Below, one piece after another: positions 16,758 through 24,706 of a stretch of 64,000 nt of DNA. The DNA lies in the NCBI GenBank assembly GCA_934438135.1, contig CAKSBP010000002.1, positions 1-64,000 on the forward strand, read 5' to 3'. Both the position numbers and the translations under genes were made by a program. The stretch comes from an uncultured Clostridium sp. GTDB taxonomy: Bacteria > Bacillota > Clostridia > Lachnospirales > Lachnospiraceae. How positions within the stretch are numbered: the stretch's first letter is position 1; every line of letters starts with the position of its first letter. A model generated the notes under the pieces. It was not told the DNA's origin. It was given only the letters and a program-made list of their open reading frames with translations, and did no database searches.

Positions 16758-18119
16758 ATGGCTGAGAATAGAGAGTTTAAAGAAAGAATAGAACAGTATG
16801 CAGGATATTGCAGAGAAAATTTTCATATCGATTCTGATTTATATTCAAAATATGAAGTAAAGAGAGGACTACGTGATATTAATGGAAAGGGTGTATTAGC
16901 GGGTCTCACGGATATATCTGAAATCCGTTCTTACACAATTGTTGACAGCGATATTGTACCATGTGATGGAAAACTTTATTATCATGGAATTGATATTGAA
17001 GAGATAGTACATGGATTTTTAAAGGAAGAACGGTTTGGATTTGAGGAAACCGTATATCTGCTTTTATTTGGGCGTCTTCCGAAAGAAACGGAACTGAAAA
17101 GCTTTACGGATATTCTTGCGTCTTACCGTGAAACTCTTCCAACTGGTTTTGTAAGAGATATTATTATGAAGGCACCAAGCAGAGATATGATGAATACCCT
17201 TGCAAGAAGTGTACTTACGCTTTATGCTTATGATGAAAAAGCGGATGATACATCGGTTGAAAATGTACTAAGACAATGTATGCAGTTGATTGCATTGTTT
17301 CCAATGCTTTCTGTTTACGGTTATCAGGCATACAGCCACTATCATGATGGAAACAGCCTGTTTATCCACCAGCCGGTAAAAGGATATTCTACGGCAGAAA
17401 ATATTTTACATATGCTGCGCCAGGACAGTACATTTACACCTCTGGAAGCCAAAATACTGGATCTTGCACTCGTGCTTCATGCAGAGCATGGTGGTGGAAA
17501 TAATTCGACTTTTACGACCCATGTGGTATCTTCTTCTGGAACAGATACCTATTCCGTTATCGCGGCTTCTCTTGGTTCTTTAAAAGGACCAAGACATGGG
17601 GGGGCCAATATTAAAGTAGTACGGATGTTTGAAGATATGCGTGAGAAAATTAAAGACTGGACAGACGAAGATGAGGTACGTAAGTATCTGACTGATTTAT
17701 TGAATAAAAAGGCCTTTGATAGAGCAGGTCTGATTTATGGAATGGGTCATGCAGTGTATTCAATTTCTGATCCTAGAGCGAATATTTTCAAATCTTTTGT
17801 AGAACGCTTATCAGAAGAAAAAGGGATGATGAAAGAGTTTGGCTTATATTCTATGGTAGAACGCCTTGCGCCGGAAGTAATTGCAGAAGAGAGAAAGATT
17901 TATAAAGGAGTCAGTGCTAATGTGGATTTCTACAGTGGATTTGTGTATACTATGCTGGGTCTTCCGACGGAACTGTTTACACCAATTTTTGCAATTTCCA
18001 GAATTGCAGGATGGTCAGCTCATCGATTAGAAGAACTGATTAATGACGGTAAGATTATACGTCCAGGTTATAAGAGTGTTTCAAAACATAAATCTTATGT
18101 ACCATTGAGCGAGCGATAA
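16758..18119 (+). CDS. gltA: Citrate synthase (Si-type)
   Basis: Citrate synthase condenses oxaloacetate with acetyl-CoA. In fermentative Clostridia it feeds 2-oxoglutarate and glutamate synthesis. The 453-residue protein carries the active-site residues of the Si family: the first His in HAEHGGG, the second in GMGHAVY, and the Asp in NVDFYSG. The N-terminal region is longer than in CitZ, giving a length closer to plant-like and Lachnospiraceae forms. GAAAGGAG precedes the ATG. It lies 72 bases after argF, so partial co-transcription is possible. Confidence 0.94.
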   Translation: MAENREFKERIEQYAGYCRENFHIDSDLYSKYEVKRGLRDINGKGVLAGLTDISEIRSYTIVDSDIVPCDGKLYYHGIDIEEIVHGFLKEERFGFEETVYLLLFGRLPKETELKSFTDILASYRETLPTGFVRDIIMKAPSRDMMNTLARSVLTLYAYDEKADDTSVENVLRQCMQLIALFPMLSVYGYQAYSHYHDGNSLFIHQPVKGYSTAENILHMLRQDSTFTPLEAKILDLALVLHAEHGGGNNSTFTTHVVSSSGTDTYSVIAASLGSLKGPRHGGANIKVVRMFEDMREKIKDWTDEDEVRKYLTDLLNKKAFDRAGLIYGMGHAVYSISDPRANIFKSFVERLSEEKGMMKEFGLYSMVERLAPEVIAEERKIYKGVSANVDFYSGFVYTMLGLPTELFTPIFAISRIAGWSAHRLEELINDGKIIRPGYKSVSKHKSYVPLSER

Positions 18120-18148
18120 AAAGAATTCTGTTCTTTCCAATCAGAAGG

Positions 18149-18197
18149 CGGGGGCAGTATGACCAGGAGGATTTCTGGAATACTGTTATCCCGTTTT
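18149..18197 (+). terminator. Probable terminator of gltA
   Basis: Nested stems CAGTAT/ATACTG and CCAG/CTGG, extended by a G-rich and C-rich pair, end in CCGTTTTCTT. The stem has internal mismatches, so confidence is moderate. Confidence 0.45.
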
Positions 18198-18234
18198 CTT
18201 GATTTTATCAGGAAAAGGTTTATACATCTGGTAA

Positions 18235-18262
18235 TTGAAAGAAAACTGCGGATTCCTATAAT
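18235..18262 (+). promoter_or_regulatory. Promoter of the DUF6145-Dabb-coaX-dusB operon
   Basis: TTGAAA, a 16-base spacer and a perfect TATAAT lie about 115 bases ahead of the first gene of the operon. Confidence 0.7.
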
Positions 18263-18377
18263 TTATTATTGATAAACAAAGGAAAAAAAGTTAAAATAAT
18301 AGAGAATAAGGATTCGTTTTAAGGCGAAGCTTGTGTTCGAGGATTGTAAGAAGACGTTTAAAGTAAAGGAGTAAGAC

Positions 18378-18725
18378 ATGGGAATTGAGGATCGTGTTCT
18401 ATGTGCATCCAGTGCATATGAAGAAAAATATTATTTTAACAAGTTGTATTCAGGAATACCTTCTGCCATCCAGGACGAACTTAAGATTATGTGCGTTGAG
18501 TTTACATCGGATGTAGGTGGAATCCTGACTCTGGAATTTGAGGAAAATGGGGATTTAAGTATTTCCGTTGCTTCGGATGAAGGTGATTTATTATACGATG
18601 AGATTGGAAGCGGTCTTAAGATAAGACAGATGCAGAGAACGAAAAATGAACTGTTTGAAGCCCTTGAATTATACTATAAAGCCTTTATTTTAAAACAGGA
18701 TATGTCAGAACTCATTAACGAATAA
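18378..18725 (+). CDS. Small acidic protein, DUF6145 family
   Basis: A 115-residue acidic soluble protein that I associate with the Lachnospiraceae family DUF6145. It has no signal peptide or membrane segment. The N-terminus MGIEDRVLCASSAYEEKYYFN and the alternation of short strands in residues 40-80 suggest a small alpha/beta fold. The function is unknown. AAAGGAG precedes the ATG. It is the first gene of an operon that continues with a Dabb-domain protein 23 bases downstream. Confidence 0.6.
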   Translation: MGIEDRVLCASSAYEEKYYFNKLYSGIPSAIQDELKIMCVEFTSDVGGILTLEFEENGDLSISVASDEGDLLYDEIGSGLKIRQMQRTKNELFEALELYYKAFILKQDMSELINE

Positions 18726-18748
18726 AATCAGTTGAGAGGAGAAGTACC

Positions 18749-19054
18749 ATGATTAGACATATTGTTTTATTTGATTTTGCGAAGGAATATGATGGCAGAA
18801 ACCAGATTGAGAATGCGGTAAAGGCCAGAGATATGCTTTTAGCCCTGAAAGGGAAGATTGATGGACTGAAAAACATTGAAGTAGGCATTAATGATGCGGA
18901 GGCAGATGAAACGAATTATACTTTATGTCTAACCTGTGATTTCGAGACATTTGACGATCTACAGGTATATCAGAATCATCCAGAGCACTTGAAGGTGGGA
19001 GCATTTATAGGAAAATGTCGTGTATCAAGAGCATGCATTGATTATGAACTTTAA
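18749..19054 (+). CDS. Dabb-family (stress-responsive alpha/beta-barrel) protein
   Basis: This 101-residue protein starts with MIRHIVLFDF, the signature of the Dabb dimeric alpha/beta-barrel family, and ends with the typical YQNHPEHL...CRVSRACIDY segment. Family members include plant stress proteins and enzymes such as olivetolic acid cyclase, but bacterial copies are mostly uncharacterised. The ribosome binding site GAGAGGAG is good. It sits in an operon with coaX and dusB, which gives no obvious clue to substrate. Confidence 0.85.
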   Translation: MIRHIVLFDFAKEYDGRNQIENAVKARDMLLALKGKIDGLKNIEVGINDAEADETNYTLCLTCDFETFDDLQVYQNHPEHLKVGAFIGKCRVSRACIDYEL

Positions 19055-19077
19055 AGGTTAAAGGTGGAAGAGTTACC

Positions 19078-19845
19078 ATGATACTAGCAGTAGATATCGG
19101 AAATACCAATATTACAATTGGTATGTTTGAAGGCGATGATTTAGTTGGAACGTTCCGAATGACAACAGACATTCAGAGAACTTCAGATGAATATGGAATA
19201 TTTATCAGTCAGGCAGTACAGTTAAAAGGGACAGGTTCTGAGGTAGAGGGCGTAATTATCTCAAGCGTTGTGCCAAACATTATGTATTCCTTTGAAAGTG
19301 GAATACGCAAATATTTAAAAGTAACACCAATTATTGTAGGGGTTGGGACTAAGACAGGAATTAAAATTCAGACGGCTCATCCGGCTGAAATTGGTGCAGA
19401 TCGTATCGTAGATGCTGTTGCAGGATATGAATTATATGGTGGACCGATTCTTGTTATGGATTATGGAACTGCAACTACATTTGATGTGATAACCGAAGAA
19501 GGCGGATTTATAGCTGGAATTACAAGTCCAGGAATTAAACTGGCGGCAAATGCATTGTGGTCAGGAACAGCAAAACTGCCTGAAATTGAAATCAAAAAGC
19601 CGGACTCCATACTGGCGAAAGATACCATAACCAGCATGCAGGCAGGACTTGTATACGGATATATCGGTCAGACCGAATATATTATAAGAAAAGTAAAAGA
19701 AGAGATGAGACTTGAATATATGCATGTGGTAGCAACAGGCGGACTCGGTAAGATTATCGCAGATGCAACCGATGAAATTGAAGTATATGACCCAGATCTC
19801 ACATTAAAAGGTTTGAAGATTATTTATAACAAGAATAAAAGGTAA
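19078..19845 (+). CDS. coaX: Type III pantothenate kinase
   Basis: CoaX phosphorylates pantothenate, the first step of coenzyme A synthesis. The 255-residue protein has the ASKHA-fold phosphate loop DIGNTNITIG at residues 5-14, the GADR motif and MDYGTATTFD, all diagnostic for the type III class, which is insensitive to CoA feedback. The dusB gene follows 4 bases after its stop, so the two are translationally linked. Confidence 0.96.
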   Translation: MILAVDIGNTNITIGMFEGDDLVGTFRMTTDIQRTSDEYGIFISQAVQLKGTGSEVEGVIISSVVPNIMYSFESGIRKYLKVTPIIVGVGTKTGIKIQTAHPAEIGADRIVDAVAGYELYGGPILVMDYGTATTFDVITEEGGFIAGITSPGIKLAANALWSGTAKLPEIEIKKPDSILAKDTITSMQAGLVYGYIGQTEYIIRKVKEEMRLEYMHVVATGGLGKIIADATDEIEVYDPDLTLKGLKIIYNKNKR

Positions 19846-19849
19846 TAAC

Positions 19850-20821
19850 ATGAGTATAAAGATAGGGAATTTGGAAATAAATGGAAATTTAGCCCTAGGA
19901 CCAATGGCAGGAGTTACTGACCTGCCATTTCGTATGCTATGCAAGGAGCAGGGTGCTGACCTGATTTATACGGAAATGGTGAGTGCCAAGGGAATTTATT
20001 ATAATAATAAGAATACAGAGGCTCTTCTTAAAGTCAAAGAAGAAGAAAGACCAGTTGCACTTCAGTTTTTTGGTGCAGATCCAGATATTATGGGGCCGAT
20101 GGCACATAAGATAGAAGGACTTAATTTTGATATTCTAGATATTAATATGGGATGTCCGGTACCAAAGGTTATAAATAATGGAGAAGGTTCCGCTTTGCTA
20201 AAGACACCAGAACTGGCAGGAAAGGTCGTTTCTTCTATAGCAGAATCGATTGAAAAGCCAGTTTCTGTTAAGTTTCGAATCGGATTTGACAAACCCCATG
20301 AAGATATTGTAGACTTTGCAAAGAGGATGGAAGACAGTGGTGCATCGTTGATTGCTGTTCATGGCCGTACCAGAGCACAGTATTACAGCGGAAAAGCAGA
20401 CTGGGATACTATCCGAAAGATAAAATCTGCTGTCAGCATACCAGTCATCGGAAACGGAGATGTCTTTACACCACAGGATGCCAAGAGACTTATAGAGGAA
20501 ACGGGATGCGATGGAATTATGATTGCAAGAGGTGCAAGGGGTAATCCATGGATCTTTAAGCAGGTGAAAGAATATCTGAAAACCGGTACACTTTTAGAAA
20601 AGCCGGGAATGGAAGAACTGGTAGAGATGATTTTGAGACATGGAAGACTCCAGGTAGAATTTAAGGGTGAATATCTTGCGATCCGGGAAATGCGTAAACA
20701 TATTGCCTGGTATACAGCTGGATATAAAAATTCTGCAAAGCTTCGTAGCAGAGTCAATGAAATTGAAACTTATAAAAACCTGGAAGAACTGATGTATATG
20801 TTTCTCGAACAAAGCAGATAG
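19850..20821 (+). CDS. dusB: tRNA-dihydrouridine synthase, DusB type
   Basis: DusB reduces specific uridines in the tRNA D-loop with FMN and NADPH. The 323-residue protein shows the family order: GPMAGVTD FMN-binding start, NMGCPVPKV with the catalytic cysteine, KFRIGF, HGRTRAQYYSG, and IMIARGARGNPW near the end of the TIM barrel, followed by a C-terminal helical domain. It overlaps functionally with no neighbour but is the last tight member of the operon. Confidence 0.95.
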   Translation: MSIKIGNLEINGNLALGPMAGVTDLPFRMLCKEQGADLIYTEMVSAKGIYYNNKNTEALLKVKEEERPVALQFFGADPDIMGPMAHKIEGLNFDILDINMGCPVPKVINNGEGSALLKTPELAGKVVSSIAESIEKPVSVKFRIGFDKPHEDIVDFAKRMEDSGASLIAVHGRTRAQYYSGKADWDTIRKIKSAVSIPVIGNGDVFTPQDAKRLIEETGCDGIMIARGARGNPWIFKQVKEYLKTGTLLEKPGMEELVEMILRHGRLQVEFKGEYLAIREMRKHIAWYTAGYKNSAKLRSRVNEIETYKNLEELMYMFLEQSR

Positions 20822-20869
20822 TTAATTGAACACATTTATGTATTGAGCACAACACTAGGAGGAAAAGTA

Positions 20870-22099
20870 ATGTCTGTAGAAGGAAATGTACTGGTTGCCC
20901 AGTCGGGGGGACCAACAGTTGCAATTAATGCAAGCCTTGCAGGAGTTATTAGTGCTGCAATGGGGAGCAGGAGTATTCGTAAGGTATATGGGGCAAAACA
21001 TGGGATACAAGGATTCTTAGAGGAAGATCTCCTGGTTTTGTCAGACCTGTTTGATACCAAAGAGAAGCTGGAAGCGTTAAAAACAACTCCTTCTATGTAC
21101 TTAGGATCCTGTCGCTATAAGCTTAAGGATTTTAAAGAAGATGATTCTGATTACAGTAAAATCATTAAACTTTTAAAGAAATATGACATTAAATATTTTT
21201 TCTATATCGGTGGAAACGATTCTATGGATACGGTTGCAAAGCTTTCTGCCTACGCAGAACAGATGGATTACGAAGTATTTGTTATGGGAATTCCAAAGAC
21301 TATTGATAACGATTTGATGGAAATTGATCATACACCAGGATTTGGTTCGGCAGCAAAATATATTGCAACCAGTATTTTAGAGATTGCCCATGACACATAT
21401 ACGTATAATCTGCCAAGTGTTCTAGTTGTAGAGATTATGGGAAGAAATGCTGGATGGCTTACTGCGGCCAGTGCACTGGCAAGAAATGAATACAGTGCTG
21501 CACCACATTTAATTTATCTTCCGGAAAAGAAATTTTCTACTGCAAAATTCATTCAGGATGTAAAACAGAAAATGAAAGAGCACCAGCAGGTGATTATTGC
21601 AGTATCTGAAGGTATTAAGGATATGGAGGGTGCGTATGTTTCTTCTCAGGCATCCCATATGGATAATTTTGGGCACGTAAGGCTAAGTGGAACCGGAAAA
21701 TATCTGGAAGAACTGATTCATGATTCTATCGGATGTAAAGTTCGTGCAGTGGAATTAAATGTACTTCAGAGATCTGCCGCTCATATTGCATCTCTGACAG
21801 ATATTAATGAAGCTTTTGAATTAGGAAGCAATGGTGTAAAATATGCTCTTGCTGGCTGCACTGGATTTATGGCTACACTAAAGCGTATTTCGGATGAACC
21901 ATACAAAGCAGAGTATGGAATGGCTGATATTAATAAGGTTGCAAATAAGGAAAAGAAAATTCCGGACGAATGGATTACAAAAGAGAATAATGATGTAACA
22001 GAAGAAATGATTCAGTATTTGAAGCCTCTAATTTATGGAGAAACAGTTCCTCAGTATGAAAACGGACTTCCGAAGTATCTGTTTTATCCAGCTGATTAA
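20870..22099 (+). CDS. Phosphofructokinase, likely pyrophosphate-dependent
   Basis: This 409-residue phosphofructokinase has GGND at residues 114-117 and PKTIDND at 142-148. In ATP-dependent enzymes the first motif is GGDGS and the second is PGTIDND. A bulky acidic residue in place of the glycine and the PKTIDND lysine are the usual signs of pyrophosphate use. The longer chain also fits PPi-type enzymes. The start at 20870 is set by AGGAGG, and an in-frame ATG at 20843 is weaker. It follows dusB with a 48-base gap and has its own terminator. Confidence 0.85.
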   Translation: MSVEGNVLVAQSGGPTVAINASLAGVISAAMGSRSIRKVYGAKHGIQGFLEEDLLVLSDLFDTKEKLEALKTTPSMYLGSCRYKLKDFKEDDSDYSKIIKLLKKYDIKYFFYIGGNDSMDTVAKLSAYAEQMDYEVFVMGIPKTIDNDLMEIDHTPGFGSAAKYIATSILEIAHDTYTYNLPSVLVVEIMGRNAGWLTAASALARNEYSAAPHLIYLPEKKFSTAKFIQDVKQKMKEHQQVIIAVSEGIKDMEGAYVSSQASHMDNFGHVRLSGTGKYLEELIHDSIGCKVRAVELNVLQRSAAHIASLTDINEAFELGSNGVKYALAGCTGFMATLKRISDEPYKAEYGMADINKVANKEKKIPDEWITKENNDVTEEMIQYLKPLIYGETVPQYENGLPKYLFYPAD

Positions 22100-22160
22100 T
22101 TTACTCAGATTTAAGTAGAAAATGATATAGTAGATAAATCTAGTCGATATATACAAATAG

Positions 22161-22193
22161 AAATGGATAAGAGCATTGCCCTTATCCATTTTT
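22161..22193 (+). terminator. Terminator of the phosphofructokinase gene
   Basis: A perfect 11-bp stem AAATGGATAAG/CTTATCCATTT with a 9-base loop runs into a T tract. Confidence 0.85.
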
Positions 22194-22224
22194 AACAAAA
22201 ATGAAAATTTTTCTTATTTTCTAT

Positions 22225-22440
22225 TTGCATTTTAAAAGAAAAGAGAGTAGTATACTTAGGAGAAAGACAAATGTTCGTGTACAAAAAACATTTAAGATGA
22301 AGTGTGCTCTTTACATTTGGAGAACAGACAGGGAGACCTGTTGCGAAGGGTGCTGACATACATAGAATACAGGTTATTTTATAGTGTCACTACACACCTT
22401 TATATTACATACAATCAGGTTGGAAGAGAGGTTAATAGTT
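22225..22440 (+). promoter_or_regulatory. asd promoter and long structured leader of unknown class
   Basis: TTGCAT at about 22226 is followed 17-20 bases later by overlapping TAGTAT/TATACT. The remaining 175 or so bases before asd contain AAATGTT/AACATTT arms, a tight hairpin ACAGG-GAGA-CCTGT (22328-22341) and a downstream ACAGGT (22369-22374) that could compete for ACCTGT (22336-22341). The gene encodes a lysine/threonine/methionine pathway enzyme, but the leader does not show recognisable lysine-riboswitch, SAM-riboswitch or T-box hallmarks. Confidence 0.4.
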
Positions 22441-23526
22441 ATGAGTGAAAAGTTAAGAGTTGGTATTTTAGGAGCTACAGGAATGGTAGGACAGCGTTTT
22501 ATTTCATTATTAGAGAATCACCCTTGGTTTGAGGTTGTTACAGTTGCAGCCAGTCCAAGAAGTGCAGGAAAAACATATGAAGAAGCTGTTGGAGGAAGAT
22601 GGAAAATGACAACTCCAATGCCTGAAAGTGTTAAAAAACTTATTGTAAAGAACGTCAATGAAGTAGAAGAAGTCAGCAAAACCGTAGATTTCGTATTTAG
22701 TGCAGTTGATATGTCAAAAGACGAAATCAAAGCTATTGAAGAAGCATACGCTAAAACAGAAACACCAGTTGTTTCAAATAACAGTGCACATAGATGGACA
22801 AAAGATGTACCTATGGTTATTCCAGAAATTAATCCAGAACATTTTGCAGTCATTGAATCTCAGAAAAAACGTCTTGGTACGACAAAAGGTTTCATTGCAG
22901 TAAAACCAAACTGTTCTATCCAGAGTTATACACCAGCATTAAATGCATTAATGGAATTTGGTCCTAAACTTGTTGTTGCTACAACATACCAAGCTATTTC
23001 CGGTGCGGGTAAAACATTTAAAGACTGGCCTGAAATGGAAGGAAACATCATTCCTTATATCGGTGGTGAAGAAGAGAAGAGCGAGCAGGAGCCATTAAAG
23101 ATTTGGGGACATATTGAAAATGGAGAAATTGTAAAAGCTACATCTCCAGTGATTACAACACAGTGTATTCGTGTACCAGTTTTAAATGGTCATACAGCAG
23201 CTGTATTTGTTAACTTTGAAAAGAAACCAACCAAAGAGCAGATTATCAAATGTTGGAGAGAGTATAAAGGAGTTCCACAGGAATTAAACCTTCCAAGTGC
23301 TCCAAAGCAGTTTATCCAGTACCTAGAAGATGATAACCGTCCTCAGGTATCCTTAGATGTTGATTTTGAAAACGGTTATGGTATTTCTTTAGGAAGATTA
23401 AGAGAAGATACTGTATTTGATTACAAATTCGTTGGTCTTTCTCATAACACAGTCCGTGGTGCAGCAGGTGGTGCGGTATTATGCGCTGAGTTATTAAAAG
23501 CACAGGGATATATCGAGAAGAAATAA
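22441..23526 (+). CDS. asd: Aspartate-semialdehyde dehydrogenase
   Basis: Asd reduces aspartyl phosphate to aspartate semialdehyde, the branch point to lysine, diaminopimelate, threonine and methionine. The 361-residue protein begins with the NADP loop GILGATGMVGQRF. The catalytic Cys158 lies in KPNCSIQ and the active-site His lies in NGHTAAV. The length and sequence fit the archaeal/fungal-type branch rather than the E. coli branch. The ATG at 22441 follows a GAGAGG-like site and gives the canonical N-terminus. An extension back to 22384 has no support. Confidence 0.95.
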   Translation: MSEKLRVGILGATGMVGQRFISLLENHPWFEVVTVAASPRSAGKTYEEAVGGRWKMTTPMPESVKKLIVKNVNEVEEVSKTVDFVFSAVDMSKDEIKAIEEAYAKTETPVVSNNSAHRWTKDVPMVIPEINPEHFAVIESQKKRLGTTKGFIAVKPNCSIQSYTPALNALMEFGPKLVVATTYQAISGAGKTFKDWPEMEGNIIPYIGGEEEKSEQEPLKIWGHIENGEIVKATSPVITTQCIRVPVLNGHTAAVFVNFEKKPTKEQIIKCWREYKGVPQELNLPSAPKQFIQYLEDDNRPQVSLDVDFENGYGISLGRLREDTVFDYKFVGLSHNTVRGAAGGAVLCAELLKAQGYIEKK

Positions 23527-23548
23527 TATAGAGATAGAATATAGGAGA

Positions 23549-23585
23549 AACAGCAGCTGGATGATATATACGGCTGCTGTTTTTA
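23549..23585 (+). terminator. Terminator of asd
   Basis: AACAGCAGC (23549-23557) pairs with GCTGCTGTT (23573-23581) and continues into TTTT. It also separates asd from the convergent hypothetical gene. Confidence 0.85.
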
Positions 23586-23596
23586 TGTGCTGAAAA

Positions 23597-24445
23597 TTAT
23601 TTTTCTTTTTCATCAGGTTGAGGCAGATCGAATAAGTAGCGGATTGCCTTAAATGTATTTTCTTTATTTGGTACATTATAAGCCACGGAAAGAATCGGCT
23701 TTTCTGTTCTTGGATTTAATGCCATATACTTTTTGGATTTGGTCAAATCAATTCCGACTACATATTTTTTAGAATGTGTGTCGTTCTTTAATTCTTCATT
23801 TGTCCCATAAATGGCATCGTCAAAGGACTGGTCGCTGGATTCTTCATCTTCATTTACTTTGGAAGAAATCAGGCAGTCAGAAAGTGCGTTCAGAATATCA
23901 TCCGGCAGATAAGTAGATAAATTCTTTAAATCTCCGTAATATGCATATTCTTCAAAATGTTCCGGTGAGGTAATAATGACATCAATCAGTTCGGAATACA
24001 GAATAGTAGTTAGTTTATCACTTCCGGAAAAAGTAGTATTTTCATCGCTGAAATTAAAGGAAGTATCAATGGAGACTATTTCATGTTTTCCTACATGAAG
24101 TAAATCAGATAAATCGCTTTCCATATTTTTTACACCTTCAGTATCCAGGCTGTCCTGTAAAACAGCAGCATAAAATACTTTTTCTGTGTGAGGCCCTAGT
24201 GTAATGACAAGTGTGTATATAACGGCAGAACAGGCAATAATGGCAACCAGAAGTTTTACAAGGTAATAATCTTTAAAGAACTGCCATTTTTCTTTCCGGT
24301 TCAATGTATGCCATGTTTTTTTTAAGTCCTGTTTGTCATCGTGATGCTTATCATAGATGGAGGCATCGTTTTTCAGGACGGATTTGGTATTCTCCAGCTT
24401 GTCTTCTGGAGAATCAGTCAATTTGTTCCCTTTAAAATCTGTCAT
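23597..24445 (-). CDS. Membrane-anchored hypothetical protein with extracytoplasmic domain
   Basis: I do not recognise a named family. The 282-residue protein has a charged cytoplasmic N-terminus of about 65 residues, one membrane segment near residues 66-86 (LLVAIIACSAVIYTLVITLG), and an acidic outer domain of about 195 residues. The stretch DVIITSPEHFEEYAYYGDL followed by a predicted helix resembles ligand-binding-protein-like domains seen in other Lachnospiraceae hypotheticals, a weak hint only. GAAGGA precedes the ATG. A 26-base perfect inverted repeat lies just upstream. Confidence 0.65.
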   Translation of the reverse strand: MTDFKGNKLTDSPEDKLENTKSVLKNDASIYDKHHDDKQDLKKTWHTLNRKEKWQFFKDYYLVKLLVAIIACSAVIYTLVITLGPHTEKVFYAAVLQDSLDTEGVKNMESDLSDLLHVGKHEIVSIDTSFNFSDENTTFSGSDKLTTILYSELIDVIITSPEHFEEYAYYGDLKNLSTYLPDDILNALSDCLISSKVNEDEESSDQSFDDAIYGTNEELKNDTHSKKYVVGIDLTKSKKYMALNPRTEKPILSVAYNVPNKENTFKAIRYLFDLPQPDEKEK

Positions 24446-24484
24446 AGTCTTAATCCTTCTTCTATTGTTTGTTTATTGATTTGT

Positions 24485-24510
24485 AGAGTGTAATATCTGA
24501 ATTACACTCT
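24485..24510. repeat. Perfect 10-bp inverted repeat upstream of the hypothetical membrane protein
   Basis: AGAGTGTAAT and ATTACACTCT flank a 6-base centre, 40 bases before the leftward start codon. It could be an operator or a leader hairpin. On the + strand it is followed by TTTAG, too short for a clear terminator. Confidence 0.6.
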
Positions 24511-24575
24511 TTTAGTTTAACATATGATTCCAGTTTAGCAAATAATTATATTCTTAAATCTTTATAAATCCAGAC

Positions 24576-24620
24576 ACAAAGAATCCCCTGTCTGATTTCC
24601 CAGGCAGGGGACTCTTTGTT
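24576..24620 (-). terminator. Terminator of glnK-amt
   Basis: A long stem (ACAAAG-AGTCCCCTGCCTG and its complement, few mismatches) lies about 90 bases past the amt stop. The T run on the leftward side is weak, but no gene competes for it. Confidence 0.7.
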
Positions 24621-24706
24621 AGATTAATTAAGGGTATTCGATATGTATGTCAAGTCTTCAAAAGACTTATGAAGCATAGTAAAGTTTTTGTTTGAACATA
24701 TCATAG

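Noticed and set aside
22225..22440. Lysine riboswitch or T-box in the asd leader
   Set aside because: Neither the AGAGGTGC-type lysine-riboswitch core nor the T-box GGTGG/antiterminator sequence could be found, so no class was assigned.
22384..22440. N-terminal extension of Asd back to 22384
   Set aside because: The canonical nucleotide-binding start begins just after the ATG at 22441, which has a good ribosome binding site. The extension lies in the leader.
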